The notes under the pieces: generated by a model
Databases searched by the model: none
What the model was told of the DNA's origin: nothing
Seen by the model: only the letters and a program-made list of their open reading frames with translations
Part shown: positions 1 through 5,687 of the stretch, in pieces
How positions within the stretch are numbered: the stretch's first letter is position 1
Layout: every line of letters starts with the position of its first letter
NCBI GenBank assembly: GCA_023438325.1
Contig: JAEXRB010000098.1
Span: 1-5,810, forward strand
Source of the DNA: Pseudomonadota bacterium
GTDB taxonomy: Bacteria > Pseudomonadota > Gammaproteobacteria > Xanthomonadales > Xanthomonadaceae
DNA: 5,810 nt
Reading direction: 5' to 3'
Position numbers and translations under genes: made by a program

Positions 1-392
1 TCCGCAAGGTGCATCAGTACGTCACCTTCTGCGCCTTCAATCCGGCCCAGCATCCATTGGCGGCGCTGCTGCGCGAGCATCCCGGGCATCATCTGGAGTT
101 GCCGGCGTTCTATCAGCAAAAGCGCGATCGCTTCCGCGCGTTGCTGGCTGATACCCGCTTCACCTTGCCGCCCGTGGCTGGGGCGTTTTTTCAGCTCGCG
201 GATTATTCATCGATCAGCGACATGGACGATGTGGCGTTCTGCCGCTGGCTTACCCTCGAGAAGGGCGTCACCGCGATTCCGTTGTCACCTTTCTACGAAA
301 ATCCACCTCCGGGGCAGCGCTTGATCCGCTTCTGCTTCGCCAAGGCTGATGCCACCCAGATCGCAGCGGCCGAACGTCTGCGTGCATTGTGA
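1..392 (+). CDS. ybdL: Methionine/glutamine aminotransferase, YbdL-type (5' truncated)
   Basis: This is the C-terminal part (about 129 codons, reading from base 3) of a fold-type I PLP-dependent aminotransferase; the start and the PLP-binding lysine lie outside the window. The first visible residues, RKVHQYVTFC, and the later blocks LPAFYQQKRD, DVAFCRWLT, IPLSPFY and RLIRFCFAKAD match what I remember of E. coli YbdL almost block for block. The arginine in LIRFCFAK (codon 327-329) sits where class I aminotransferases bind the substrate carboxylate. YbdL-like enzymes transaminate 4-methylthio-2-oxobutanoate to methionine, with glutamine or aromatic amino acids as donors. It ends in TGA at 390-392, 7 bp before the omega-amidase gene on the same strand, so the two are probably cotranscribed and act in the same salvage step. 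The alternative is a related kynurenine/glutamine transaminase K, which has overlapping chemistry. Confidence 0.9.
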   Translation, partial: RKVHQYVTFCAFNPAQHPLAALLREHPGHHLELPAFYQQKRDRFRALLADTRFTLPPVAGAFFQLADYSSISDMDDVAFCRWLTLEKGVTAIPLSPFYENPPPGQRLIRFCFAKADATQIAAAERLRAL

Positions 393-399
393 GAATCCC

Positions 400-1206
400 A
401 TGACTCTGGCTCCCGAATCCGACCTGCGCGTCTCGCTGATCCAGGCCGATACCATCTGGCGCGATGCCGCTGCCAATCGCGTGCTCTACGGCAATCTCGT
501 GCGCCCGCTCGCGGGAACGACCGATCTCGTCGTGCTGCCGGAAACGTTCACCAGCGGCTTCGGCAACGAGGCGCTCGATCTTGCGGAAAGCATGGAGGGC
601 GCAAGCGTGGCCTGGCTGCGCGAGCTGGCCGGGGAAATGGGTGCCGTGATCACCGGTTCGATGGTGATCGCCGAAGGTGGGCGCATCTGGAATCGTTTGA
701 TCTGGGCCGAGCCGGGCGGCGGCTTGCAGTGTTACGACAAGCGCCACCTGTTCCGCATGGCCGACGAGCATCTGCGCTACGGCGCTGGCGATCAGCGTAT
801 CGTCACGCAGGTTCGCGGCTGGCGTGTGCTGCCGCAGGTTTGTTATGACCTGCGTTTCCCGGTCTGGAGCCGCAATCGCGCGCTGGGCGAGGGCTGTGAA
901 TACGATCTGGCGCTGTACGTTGCCAATTGGCCCAGCCCGCGTCGTTACGCCTGGCAGACCTTGCTGCGCGCGCGCGCCATCGAGAACCTGGCGTATGTCA
1001 TCGGCGTCAATCGTGTCGGCACCGATGGCAACGGTTTTGTCTACAGCGGCGACAGCGCGGTGCTCGATCCGCTCGGCATGCCGCTGGTGGAACTGGGCGC
1101 GCAGCCTCAGGTGGTTACGCTCACTTTGTCGGCACCGGTGTTGCGCCAGCATCGTGAGCGCTTCCCGGCGTATCGCGATGCGGATCGGTTCGAGCTGATG
1201 CCGTAA
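400..1206 (+). CDS. yafV: Omega-amidase, YafV-type carbon-nitrogen hydrolase
   Basis: A 268-residue nitrilase-superfamily protein, a normal length for this family. The catalytic triad is visible: Glu48 in VVLPETFTSGF, Lys114 in CYDKRHLF and Cys148 in LPQVCYDLRFPVW. The LFRMADEH segment after the lysine and FPVWSRN after the cysteine are typical of the YafV/Nit2 omega-amidase branch. Such cytoplasmic enzymes hydrolyse alpha-ketoglutaramate to alpha-ketoglutarate and ammonia (established for the family). The aminotransferase just upstream would produce alpha-ketoglutaramate whenever glutamine is the donor, so the amidase should pull methionine salvage forward; this link is inferred from gene order. 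I chose ATG 400 because it lies 7 bp after the preceding stop. The in-frame ATG at 349 would overlap the aminotransferase and add residues before the family N-terminus. The Shine-Dalgarno is weak, consistent with translational coupling to the upstream gene. Confidence 0.92.
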   Translation: MTLAPESDLRVSLIQADTIWRDAAANRVLYGNLVRPLAGTTDLVVLPETFTSGFGNEALDLAESMEGASVAWLRELAGEMGAVITGSMVIAEGGRIWNRLIWAEPGGGLQCYDKRHLFRMADEHLRYGAGDQRIVTQVRGWRVLPQVCYDLRFPVWSRNRALGEGCEYDLALYVANWPSPRRYAWQTLLRARAIENLAYVIGVNRVGTDGNGFVYSGDSAVLDPLGMPLVELGAQPQVVTLTLSAPVLRQHRERFPAYRDADRFELMP

Positions 1207-1209
1207 GCG

Positions 1210-1231
1210 ATGGGGCGATGTGCCGCCCCAT
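1210..1231. terminator. Hairpin between convergent genes, possible bidirectional terminator
   Basis: A perfect 8-bp inverted repeat, ATGGGGCG (1210-1217) and CGCCCCAT (1224-1231), with a 6-nt loop, starts 3 bases after the yafV stop. It also lies 17 bases beyond the fadD stop on the opposite strand. Its place between two convergent genes suggests it ends transcription from both sides. Neither side carries a T-run, so it is not a textbook intrinsic terminator; it could instead mark RNA 3' ends or help Rho-dependent termination. Confidence 0.5.
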
Positions 1232-1247
1232 GGTGGCGAGTAGGCGA

Positions 1248-2927
1248 TTACGCGGCCGGAGGGCCGTCGCGCAGTTCGCGCCGCAGGATCTTGCCGACAT
1301 TGGATTTCGGCAATTCGTTGCGGAACTCGATGAAGCGCGGTTGCTTGTAGCCGGTCAGTTCATGGCGACAGAAGTTGCGGATGTCCTCGGCGGTCAGGGC
1401 CGGGTCCTTGCGCACCACCACCAGTTTTACCGCCTCGCCGGATTTGTCGTCCGGCACGCCCACCGCAGCCACTTCCAGCACGCCGGGAATCTGGGCGACG
1501 ACGTCTTCGATTTCGTTGGGATACACATTGAAGCCCGATACCAGGATCATGTCCTTCTTGCGATCCACGATGTAGAAGAAGCCGCGCTCGTCCATCCGGG
1601 CCATATCGCCGGTGTGCAGCCATCCATCAGCGGAGAGGACCTTGGCGGTTTCTTCCGGGCGCTGCCAGTAGCCGGCCATCACCTGCGGGCCGCGCACGCA
1701 CAGTTCGCCCACTTCACCCAACGGCAGTTTGCGGCCTTCCTCGTCCATCACGCAGCAATCGGTGGAGGAAATCGGCAGCCCGATGGAGCCGTTGAAGGCC
1801 TTGAGATCGAGCGGATTCATGCACGCTGCCGGCGAGGTTTCAGTGAGGCCGTAGGCTTCCACCAAGGTGATGCCGGTGACTTCCTTCCAGCGCTCGGCCA
1901 CGGCGCGCTGCACCGCCATGCCGCCACCGAGCGCAAGGTGCAGGTGGGAAAAATCCAGTTCCTTGAAACCAGGCGTGTTGAGCAGACCGTTGAACAGGGT
2001 GTTGACGCCGGTGATCGCGGTGAACGGGATTTTCGACAGGGTTTTGACGAAGCCCGGCATGTCGCGCGGGTTGGTGATGAGGTGGTTGAGGCCGCCGAAC
2101 TTCATGAAGACCAGGCAGTTCGCGGTGAGTGCGAAGATGTGATAAAGCGGCAGCGCCGTGATGATGCGTTCCTGCCCGCGTTTGGCATTGGTGCCCAGCC
2201 AGGCCGACGCCTGCTGCATGTTTGCCACCAGGTTGCCGTGCGTCAGCATCGCGCCCTTGGCCACGCCGGTGGTGCCGCCGGTGTATTGCAGGAAGGCGAT
2301 GTCGGCGTGGGTGAGTGCCGCCTTCGGCACAGTCTTGCCTGCACCACGCGCCAGTGCGTCGTTGAAGCGGATGGCGCCGGGAATGGTGTAGTCGGGAATC
2401 GCCTTCTTCACGTACTTGAGCACGAAGTTCACGAGGCTGCCCTTGGGGAACCCGAGCAGGTCGCCGACCCCGGTGGTGATGACTTGGCGCACCTGTGTAT
2501 CGGGCAGCACTTCGGACAGCGTGGCAGCGAAGTTGTCCAGCACCACGATGGCGAGTGCGCCCGAGTCGGTGAGTTGGTGCTTGAGCTCGCGCGCGGTGTA
2601 CATCGGGTTGGTGTTGACCACCGTGAGGCCGGCGCGCAGCGCACCGAAGATCGCGACGGGGTACTGCAACACGTTGGGCAGCATGATCGCGACGCGATCG
2701 CCCTTCTTGAGCTTGAGCTCGTGCAGCAGGTATGCGGCGAACTGCTCGCTCAGCGCATCGATCTGCGCGTAGCTGAGCGTCTTGCCCATGTTCTCGAATG
2801 CCGGGTGCGAGGCAAAATCGCGGCACGTGACTGCGAGGATGTCGGGAATGGAGCCGAACTCATCGAGATCGATCTGTGCCGGTACGTCCTTCGGATAGTT
2901 CGCCAGCCAAGGCCGCTCGATGTTCAT
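1248..2927 (-). CDS. fadD: Long-chain fatty acid-CoA ligase FadD
   Basis: A 559-residue acyl-CoA synthetase, nearly the length of E. coli FadD (561) and colinear with it as I remember it. It activates long-chain fatty acids with ATP to acyl-AMP and then acyl-CoA, at the cytoplasmic face of the inner membrane. In order it shows the ATP-binding loop YTGGTTGVAKGA at residues 215-226, YGLTET at 359-364, the FadD signature around GWLHTGD (Asp441) through IVDRKKD (Arg456) to NVYPNEIEDV, and the C-terminal catalytic lysine Lys546 in SNVGKILRREL. The start is ATG at 2927-2925, preceded by GGGAGGG at a 6-nt spacing; the frame stays open upstream to 3026 but without a convincing start. It is divergent from the lipoprotein and WS/DGAT genes and convergent with yafV. 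The product would supply beta-oxidation, or the acyltransferase next door (inference). No defects are seen. Confidence 0.97.
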   Translation of the reverse strand: MNIERPWLANYPKDVPAQIDLDEFGSIPDILAVTCRDFASHPAFENMGKTLSYAQIDALSEQFAAYLLHELKLKKGDRVAIMLPNVLQYPVAIFGALRAGLTVVNTNPMYTARELKHQLTDSGALAIVVLDNFAATLSEVLPDTQVRQVITTGVGDLLGFPKGSLVNFVLKYVKKAIPDYTIPGAIRFNDALARGAGKTVPKAALTHADIAFLQYTGGTTGVAKGAMLTHGNLVANMQQASAWLGTNAKRGQERIITALPLYHIFALTANCLVFMKFGGLNHLITNPRDMPGFVKTLSKIPFTAITGVNTLFNGLLNTPGFKELDFSHLHLALGGGMAVQRAVAERWKEVTGITLVEAYGLTETSPAACMNPLDLKAFNGSIGLPISSTDCCVMDEEGRKLPLGEVGELCVRGPQVMAGYWQRPEETAKVLSADGWLHTGDMARMDERGFFYIVDRKKDMILVSGFNVYPNEIEDVVAQIPGVLEVAAVGVPDDKSGEAVKLVVVRKDPALTAEDIRNFCRHELTGYKQPRFIEFRNELPKSNVGKILRRELRDGPPAA

Positions 2928-2933
2928 GGTATT

Positions 2934-2940
2934 CCCTCCC
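2934..2940 (-). promoter_or_regulatory. Ribosome binding site of fadD
   Basis: GGGAGGG on the minus strand lies 6 nt before the ATG at 2927-2925. It is the strongest Shine-Dalgarno in the window, and it fixes the fadD start against the longer open frame that runs back to 3026. Confidence 0.75.
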
Positions 2941-3008
2941 GTTTTTCGTGTGATGAAGCCGGCGACCCGCCACTGGCCGTCTGCATGATGTTCCGCGCTA
3001 TCCTCCTC

Positions 3009-3028
3009 GATTGGATCACAGGCCAATC
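3009..3028. promoter_or_regulatory. Inverted repeat between divergent fadD and lipoprotein genes, candidate operator
   Basis: GATTGG (3009-3014) and CCAATC (3023-3028) form a perfect 6-bp dyad with an 8-bp spacer. It lies 82 bp upstream of the fadD ATG and 43 bp upstream of the preferred lipoprotein ATG (16 bp from the alternative one). A regulator bound here could affect both directions. The minus strand carries TTGGCC followed 18 bp later by GATAGC, a poor sigma70-like pair that overlaps the dyad. A repeat of this size can occur by chance, and it does not resemble the FadR or PsrA sites I know. Confidence 0.25.
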
Positions 3029-3071
3029 AGGCAGGGCAAGGCGCATGTTCTACGATCCTCGGCGGGCCAGA

Positions 3072-3500
3072 ATGGCTCGCACGGCGTTGGTGTTTTTCGC
3101 GTTGCTGGCGTGTTTGGGCGGTTGCTCCCGCACACCGCCGGAGGAGCGCCTGCGCGAGCGCATCGCGCACATGCAGGCGGCATTGGAGGCGCGCAGCGCC
3201 TCGGATTTCGTTGCCGGCATTGCCGATGATTTTGCCGGTGAGTCCGGGCTTGATCGGCAGGGGGCCGGCAACTACGTGCGGGTGCAGGCGCTGCGCAATG
3301 CCCGCATCGGCGTGACGCTTGGCCCGCTGGATATCGATCTTCACGGCGAGCGTGCCACGGTGAAGTTCTCGGCCATGCTTACCGGGGGCAGCGGTGGCTT
3401 GCTGCCTGACAGTGCCCGGCCATGGGCAGTGACGACAGGCTGGCGCGATGGCCCGGAGGGATGGCAATTGATCAACGCCTCTTGGGAACCGATGCTTTGA
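3072..3500 (+). CDS. Predicted lipoprotein, possible NTF2-like fold, function unknown
   Basis: A 142-residue protein with a classic lipoprotein signal: MAR, then a hydrophobic stretch (LVFFALLACL) ending in lipobox LGGC with the lipidated cysteine at residue 18. Serine follows the cysteine, so there is no inner-membrane-retention aspartate and outer-membrane sorting is expected. The mature part opens with charged, probably helical sequence (PPEERLRERIAHMQAALEAR). It then alternates short strands and ends in a WRDGPEGWQLINASW motif, the pattern of small NTF2/SnoaL-like domains; this fold call is an inference from shape. I do not recognise a specific function. ATG 3045 in the same frame is an alternative start with better Shine-Dalgarno candidates (AGGG 3033-3036, AAGG 3038-3041), but it gives an unusually long 15-residue n-region. 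The gene stops 70 bp before the WS/DGAT start and is probably cotranscribed with it. The frame is also open far upstream, antisense to fadD, but that part is not coding. Confidence 0.8.
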   Translation: MARTALVFFALLACLGGCSRTPPEERLRERIAHMQAALEARSASDFVAGIADDFAGESGLDRQGAGNYVRVQALRNARIGVTLGPLDIDLHGERATVKFSAMLTGGSGGLLPDSARPWAVTTGWRDGPEGWQLINASWEPML

Positions 3501-3556
3501 CCGATCTGCGTTGACGCCTTCCGGGGTCAAGGGCACCATGCCTTTACAACGTGAAG

Positions 3557-3561
3557 AAAGG
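3557..3561 (+). promoter_or_regulatory. Ribosome binding site choosing the WS/DGAT start
   Basis: AAAGG, within GAAAGGTGG, lies 9 nt before ATG 3571 and supports that start over the in-frame ATGs at 3538 and 3601. ATG 3601 has only GAGG 2 nt away, which is too close. CCTTT at 3541-3545 could pair with this site across an 11-nt loop, a weak possibility of initiation control. Confidence 0.55.
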
Positions 3562-3570
3562 TGGGGGCAC

Positions 3571-5040
3571 ATGATCCAGAGCGGCAAGCGGCGCGAGGCC
3601 ATGTCCAAGGTGGACACGGCTTGGTTGCGGATGGAAAAGCCCACCAACCTGATGATGATCACCGGCGTGCTGATGCTGGAGCAGCGCCTGTCGATCGAGG
3701 CACTGCGCACGCTGATTGCCGAGCGTTTTCTCGCGTTCAAGCGATTCCGCCAGAAGGCGGTGGACACCGGTGCCGCGTGTCACTGGGAAACCGATGCCGA
3801 TTTCGACATCGAATGGCACGTGCGCCTCACGGCATTGCCGGGCGCGGCGGGCAAGCCGGAATTGCAGCGCCTGGCCAGTCAGCTTGCTTCCACCGCGCTG
3901 GATCATTCCAAGCCGCTCTGGCAATTCCATCTGGTGGAGAACTTCAACGGTGGCAGTGCGGTGATTTCCCGCGTGCATCATTGCTATGCCGATGGCATCG
4001 CGTTGATCCAGGTATTGCTCTCGCTCACCGATGTGTCCTCCGAGCCTGCGCCCGGCGAGACGCTGGCCGATGCCTGGCTCAAGAAAGACGGCGAGAAGAT
4101 CACGCGCCGCTTTTTCTATCCGGGGCAACGCCAGATCGACCAAGCCATGAAGCTCGGCGGCAAGATGCTCGACGGCAGCAAGGCCTTGTATCGCGATCCG
4201 AGCCTGGCCTCGGTCATGGCGCGTGAAGGCGGCGAGATCACGCGTGAGCTGTTGCAGGCGCTGTCTCTGGCCGATGATCCTCCCACCCCGCTGAAAGCAC
4301 CGCTCGGCGTGATCAAACGTTGTGCCTGGGCCGATCCGTTGCCGCTGGATGAAGTGAAGGCCGTGGGCCGCGCGCTCGGCTGCACCGTCAACGATGTGCT
4401 GCTGGCCTGCGCTGCCGGCGCCTTGCGCAGTCACCTCATCGAGTGTGGCGAAGATGTGGACGGCCTCGTTCTGCGCGCCACCGTGCCGGTGAATCTGCGC
4501 CCGCTCGAGCACGCCAAGAAACTCGGCAATCACTTCGGTCTGGTGTTCCTCGAACTGCCGGTGGGCGAACCCAATCCGGTGGCGCGTGTGCGACACGTGG
4601 CCGACAACATGGATCGGATCAAGTCTTCCCGGCAGGCGATCATGACCTTCGGCGCGCTGGCCGCGCTGGGCATGACGCCGACGCCGGTGCAGCGCATGGC
4701 GCTGGATCTTTTCAGCCGCAAGGCCACCGCCGTGGCCACCAATGTGCCCGGCCCGCAAATGCCGCTGTATCTGGCTGGCACGCGCATCAGCGAGTTGATG
4801 TTCTGGGTGCCGCAATCGGGCAGCATCGGCCTTGGCTTGTCGATTCTCAGCTATCAAGGCCGCGTGCATTTCGGCCTGATCGCCGATGCCAAATCGATAC
4901 CCGAACCGGGGCGCGTCACGGCACGCTTCGGCCAGCAGTTCGAGGCGCTGCTGTATTCGGTGCTGATGGAAGATTGGGGCGCGCCGATCGACCCGGCCGA
5001 TGCGCAGGATACCCTGCGCAGGCTTTGCGGCACGGCCTAG
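3571..5040 (+). CDS. WS/DGAT-family O-acyltransferase (wax ester synthase/diacylglycerol acyltransferase)
   Basis: A 489-residue protein of normal length for the WS/DGAT family. This family transfers acyl groups from acyl-CoA to long-chain alcohols or diacylglycerol, usually at the inner membrane or lipid inclusions. The N-terminus, MSKVDTAWLRMEKPTNLMMI (residues 11-30), is the family's opening block. PLWQFHLVE starts at residue 115, and the catalytic HHxxxDG motif is intact as HHCYADG at 136-142 (catalytic His137, Asp141). The C-terminal DUF1298 half has VNDVLLA around Asn274-Asp275, the NVPGP block at 391-395 and the closing GLGLSILSYQGRVHFGLIAD segment. ATG 3571 is preferred for its ribosome binding site; ATG 3601 is the shorter alternative. 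The gene follows the lipoprotein gene and is divergent from fadD, whose product makes its acyl-CoA substrate. The real acceptor (fatty alcohol, diacylglycerol or another hydroxyl compound) cannot be read from the sequence. Confidence 0.93.
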   Translation: MIQSGKRREAMSKVDTAWLRMEKPTNLMMITGVLMLEQRLSIEALRTLIAERFLAFKRFRQKAVDTGAACHWETDADFDIEWHVRLTALPGAAGKPELQRLASQLASTALDHSKPLWQFHLVENFNGGSAVISRVHHCYADGIALIQVLLSLTDVSSEPAPGETLADAWLKKDGEKITRRFFYPGQRQIDQAMKLGGKMLDGSKALYRDPSLASVMAREGGEITRELLQALSLADDPPTPLKAPLGVIKRCAWADPLPLDEVKAVGRALGCTVNDVLLACAAGALRSHLIECGEDVDGLVLRATVPVNLRPLEHAKKLGNHFGLVFLELPVGEPNPVARVRHVADNMDRIKSSRQAIMTFGALAALGMTPTPVQRMALDLFSRKATAVATNVPGPQMPLYLAGTRISELMFWVPQSGSIGLGLSILSYQGRVHFGLIADAKSIPEPGRVTARFGQQFEALLYSVLMEDWGAPIDPADAQDTLRRLCGTA

Positions 5041-5042
5041 CC

Positions 5043-5525
5043 TTATTCGGGCAGCGCCGCCAGCACGGCATCGGCGCGTGATACCGAGAACTCGCCCGGG
5101 GCCTCCACGAACAACGCCTTCACCACGCCGTTGTCGGCATACAGCGCATAGCGCTGCGAGCGCAGGCCCATGCCGTAGGCGGAGGCATCCATCTCCAGCC
5201 CCAGTGCGCGGGTGAACTCGGCGTTGCCATCGGCCAGCAGCACGATGTCGTTCGGTGTGTTCTGCGCCTTGCCCCAGGCGTCGAGCACGAAGGCGTCGTT
5301 GACCGCGACGAAAACCACCTCGATGCCGCGTGCGCGGAAGTCGGCGATGCGGTCGACATAACCGGGCAGATGCTTGGCCGTGCAAGTGGGCGTGAATGCG
5401 CCGGGCACGGCGGTCAGCAGTACGCGCTTGCCGGTAAACACTTCGCCGGTGCGGATGGGTGTGGGCTGACCATCGCGAGGCGTGGACAGGGTGATGTCGG
5501 GCAGGGTGTCACCGATGGCGATCAT
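5043..5525 (-). CDS. Peroxiredoxin, Prx5/AhpC-TSA family, single cysteine
   Basis: A 160-residue cytoplasmic thiol peroxidase, the length of stand-alone Prx5-type enzymes. The active site motif PxxxTxxC is present as Pro41, Thr45, Cys48 in VPGAFTPTCTAKHLPGY, and Arg125 in LRSQRYALY matches the second conserved arginine region of the subfamily. Such enzymes reduce hydrogen peroxide and alkyl hydroperoxides. Cys48 is the only cysteine, so there is no resolving cysteine within the subunit. A 1-Cys mechanism is therefore expected, with glutathione/glutaredoxin or another external thiol as reductant; unlike some bacterial relatives it has no fused glutaredoxin domain. The start at ATG 5525-5523 is preceded by AGGA at 9 nt. 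The gene is convergent with the WS/DGAT gene (2 bp between stops) and divergent from the gene starting at 5688. Confidence in the family is high; in the exact reductant, low. Confidence 0.94.
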   Translation of the reverse strand: MIAIGDTLPDITLSTPRDGQPTPIRTGEVFTGKRVLLTAVPGAFTPTCTAKHLPGYVDRIADFRARGIEVVFVAVNDAFVLDAWGKAQNTPNDIVLLADGNAEFTRALGLEMDASAYGMGLRSQRYALYADNGVVKALFVEAPGEFSVSRADAVLAALPE

Positions 5526-5534
5526 GACGCGGCT

Positions 5535-5538
5535 TCCT
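5535..5538 (-). promoter_or_regulatory. Ribosome binding site of the peroxiredoxin gene
   Basis: AGGA within CAGGAAG on the minus strand, 9 nt upstream of ATG 5525-5523, supports that start. Confidence 0.5.
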
Positions 5539-5674
5539 GTTCTGCGGAGGGATCAACATCGTAGCCTCAAGCTGAAGCAAGGCGAAACGCGCATGGTGCG
5601 GATTTATTCGGCGCTTGATTTTCCATGCCCCCGAATCCAGATAGCGAAGCAAGCGGCGCTGCCGCATCACCTTC

Positions 5675-5679
5675 AAGGA
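5675..5679 (+). promoter_or_regulatory. Ribosome binding site of the last gene
   Basis: AAGGA lies 8 nt before ATG 5688, an ideal spacing that makes this start convincing although only 41 codons follow in the window. Confidence 0.65.
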
Positions 5680-5687
5680 ACAAACAT

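Larger units (their letters stand above)
5526..5687. promoter_or_regulatory. Divergent intergenic region between peroxiredoxin gene and partial Hsp20-like gene
   Basis: These 162 bp must hold the promoters of both divergent genes. I see no confident sigma70 pair on either strand. Present are: an 8-bp direct repeat GAAGCAAG at 5574-5581 and 5646-5653, both preceded by AGC with one extra T in the first copy; two interleaved 6-bp inverted repeats, GCATGG/CCATGC (5591-5596, 5623-5628) and ATTCGG/CCGAAT (5606-5611, 5631-5636); a GC-rich hairpin GCGGC-GCT-GCCGC at 5653-5665 shortly before the ribosome binding site of the downstream gene; and a 32-codon ORF (5593-5691) whose TGA overlaps the downstream ATG. 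A heat-shock-like CTTGAT (5614-5619) and CCCCGAAT (5629-5636) are present but only 9 bp apart. Confidence 0.45.

Noticed and set aside
268..1152. 294-codon minus-strand open frame opposite yafV
   Set aside because: Antisense to a gene with a complete catalytic triad, with no recognisable motif and no good ribosome binding site.
1840..2826. 328-codon minus-strand open frame inside fadD in another frame
   Set aside because: An out-of-frame shadow of fadD on the same strand; Arg/His/Gly-rich and without domain motifs.
1218..3500. 760-codon plus-strand open frame spanning the whole of fadD and ending in the lipoprotein
   Set aside because: Positions 1218 to about 3044 are antisense to an unmistakable FadD, and the translation there is the His/Arg/Gly-rich low-quality type seen opposite GC-rich genes. 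Only the tail with the signal peptide and lipobox is a gene.
3544..5385. 613-codon minus-strand open frame opposite the WS/DGAT gene and overlapping the peroxiredoxin
   Set aside because: Its sequence is rich in Arg, His, Gln and Gly without domain features, and it lies opposite an intact WS/DGAT gene. It is best explained by the high GC of the third codon positions.
5614..5636. Heat-shock (sigma32) promoter, CTTGAT and CCCCGAAT, before the presumed Hsp20 gene
   Set aside because: Both boxes are only partial matches and just 9 bp apart, whereas sigma32 promoters need roughly 13 to 17 bp between these elements.
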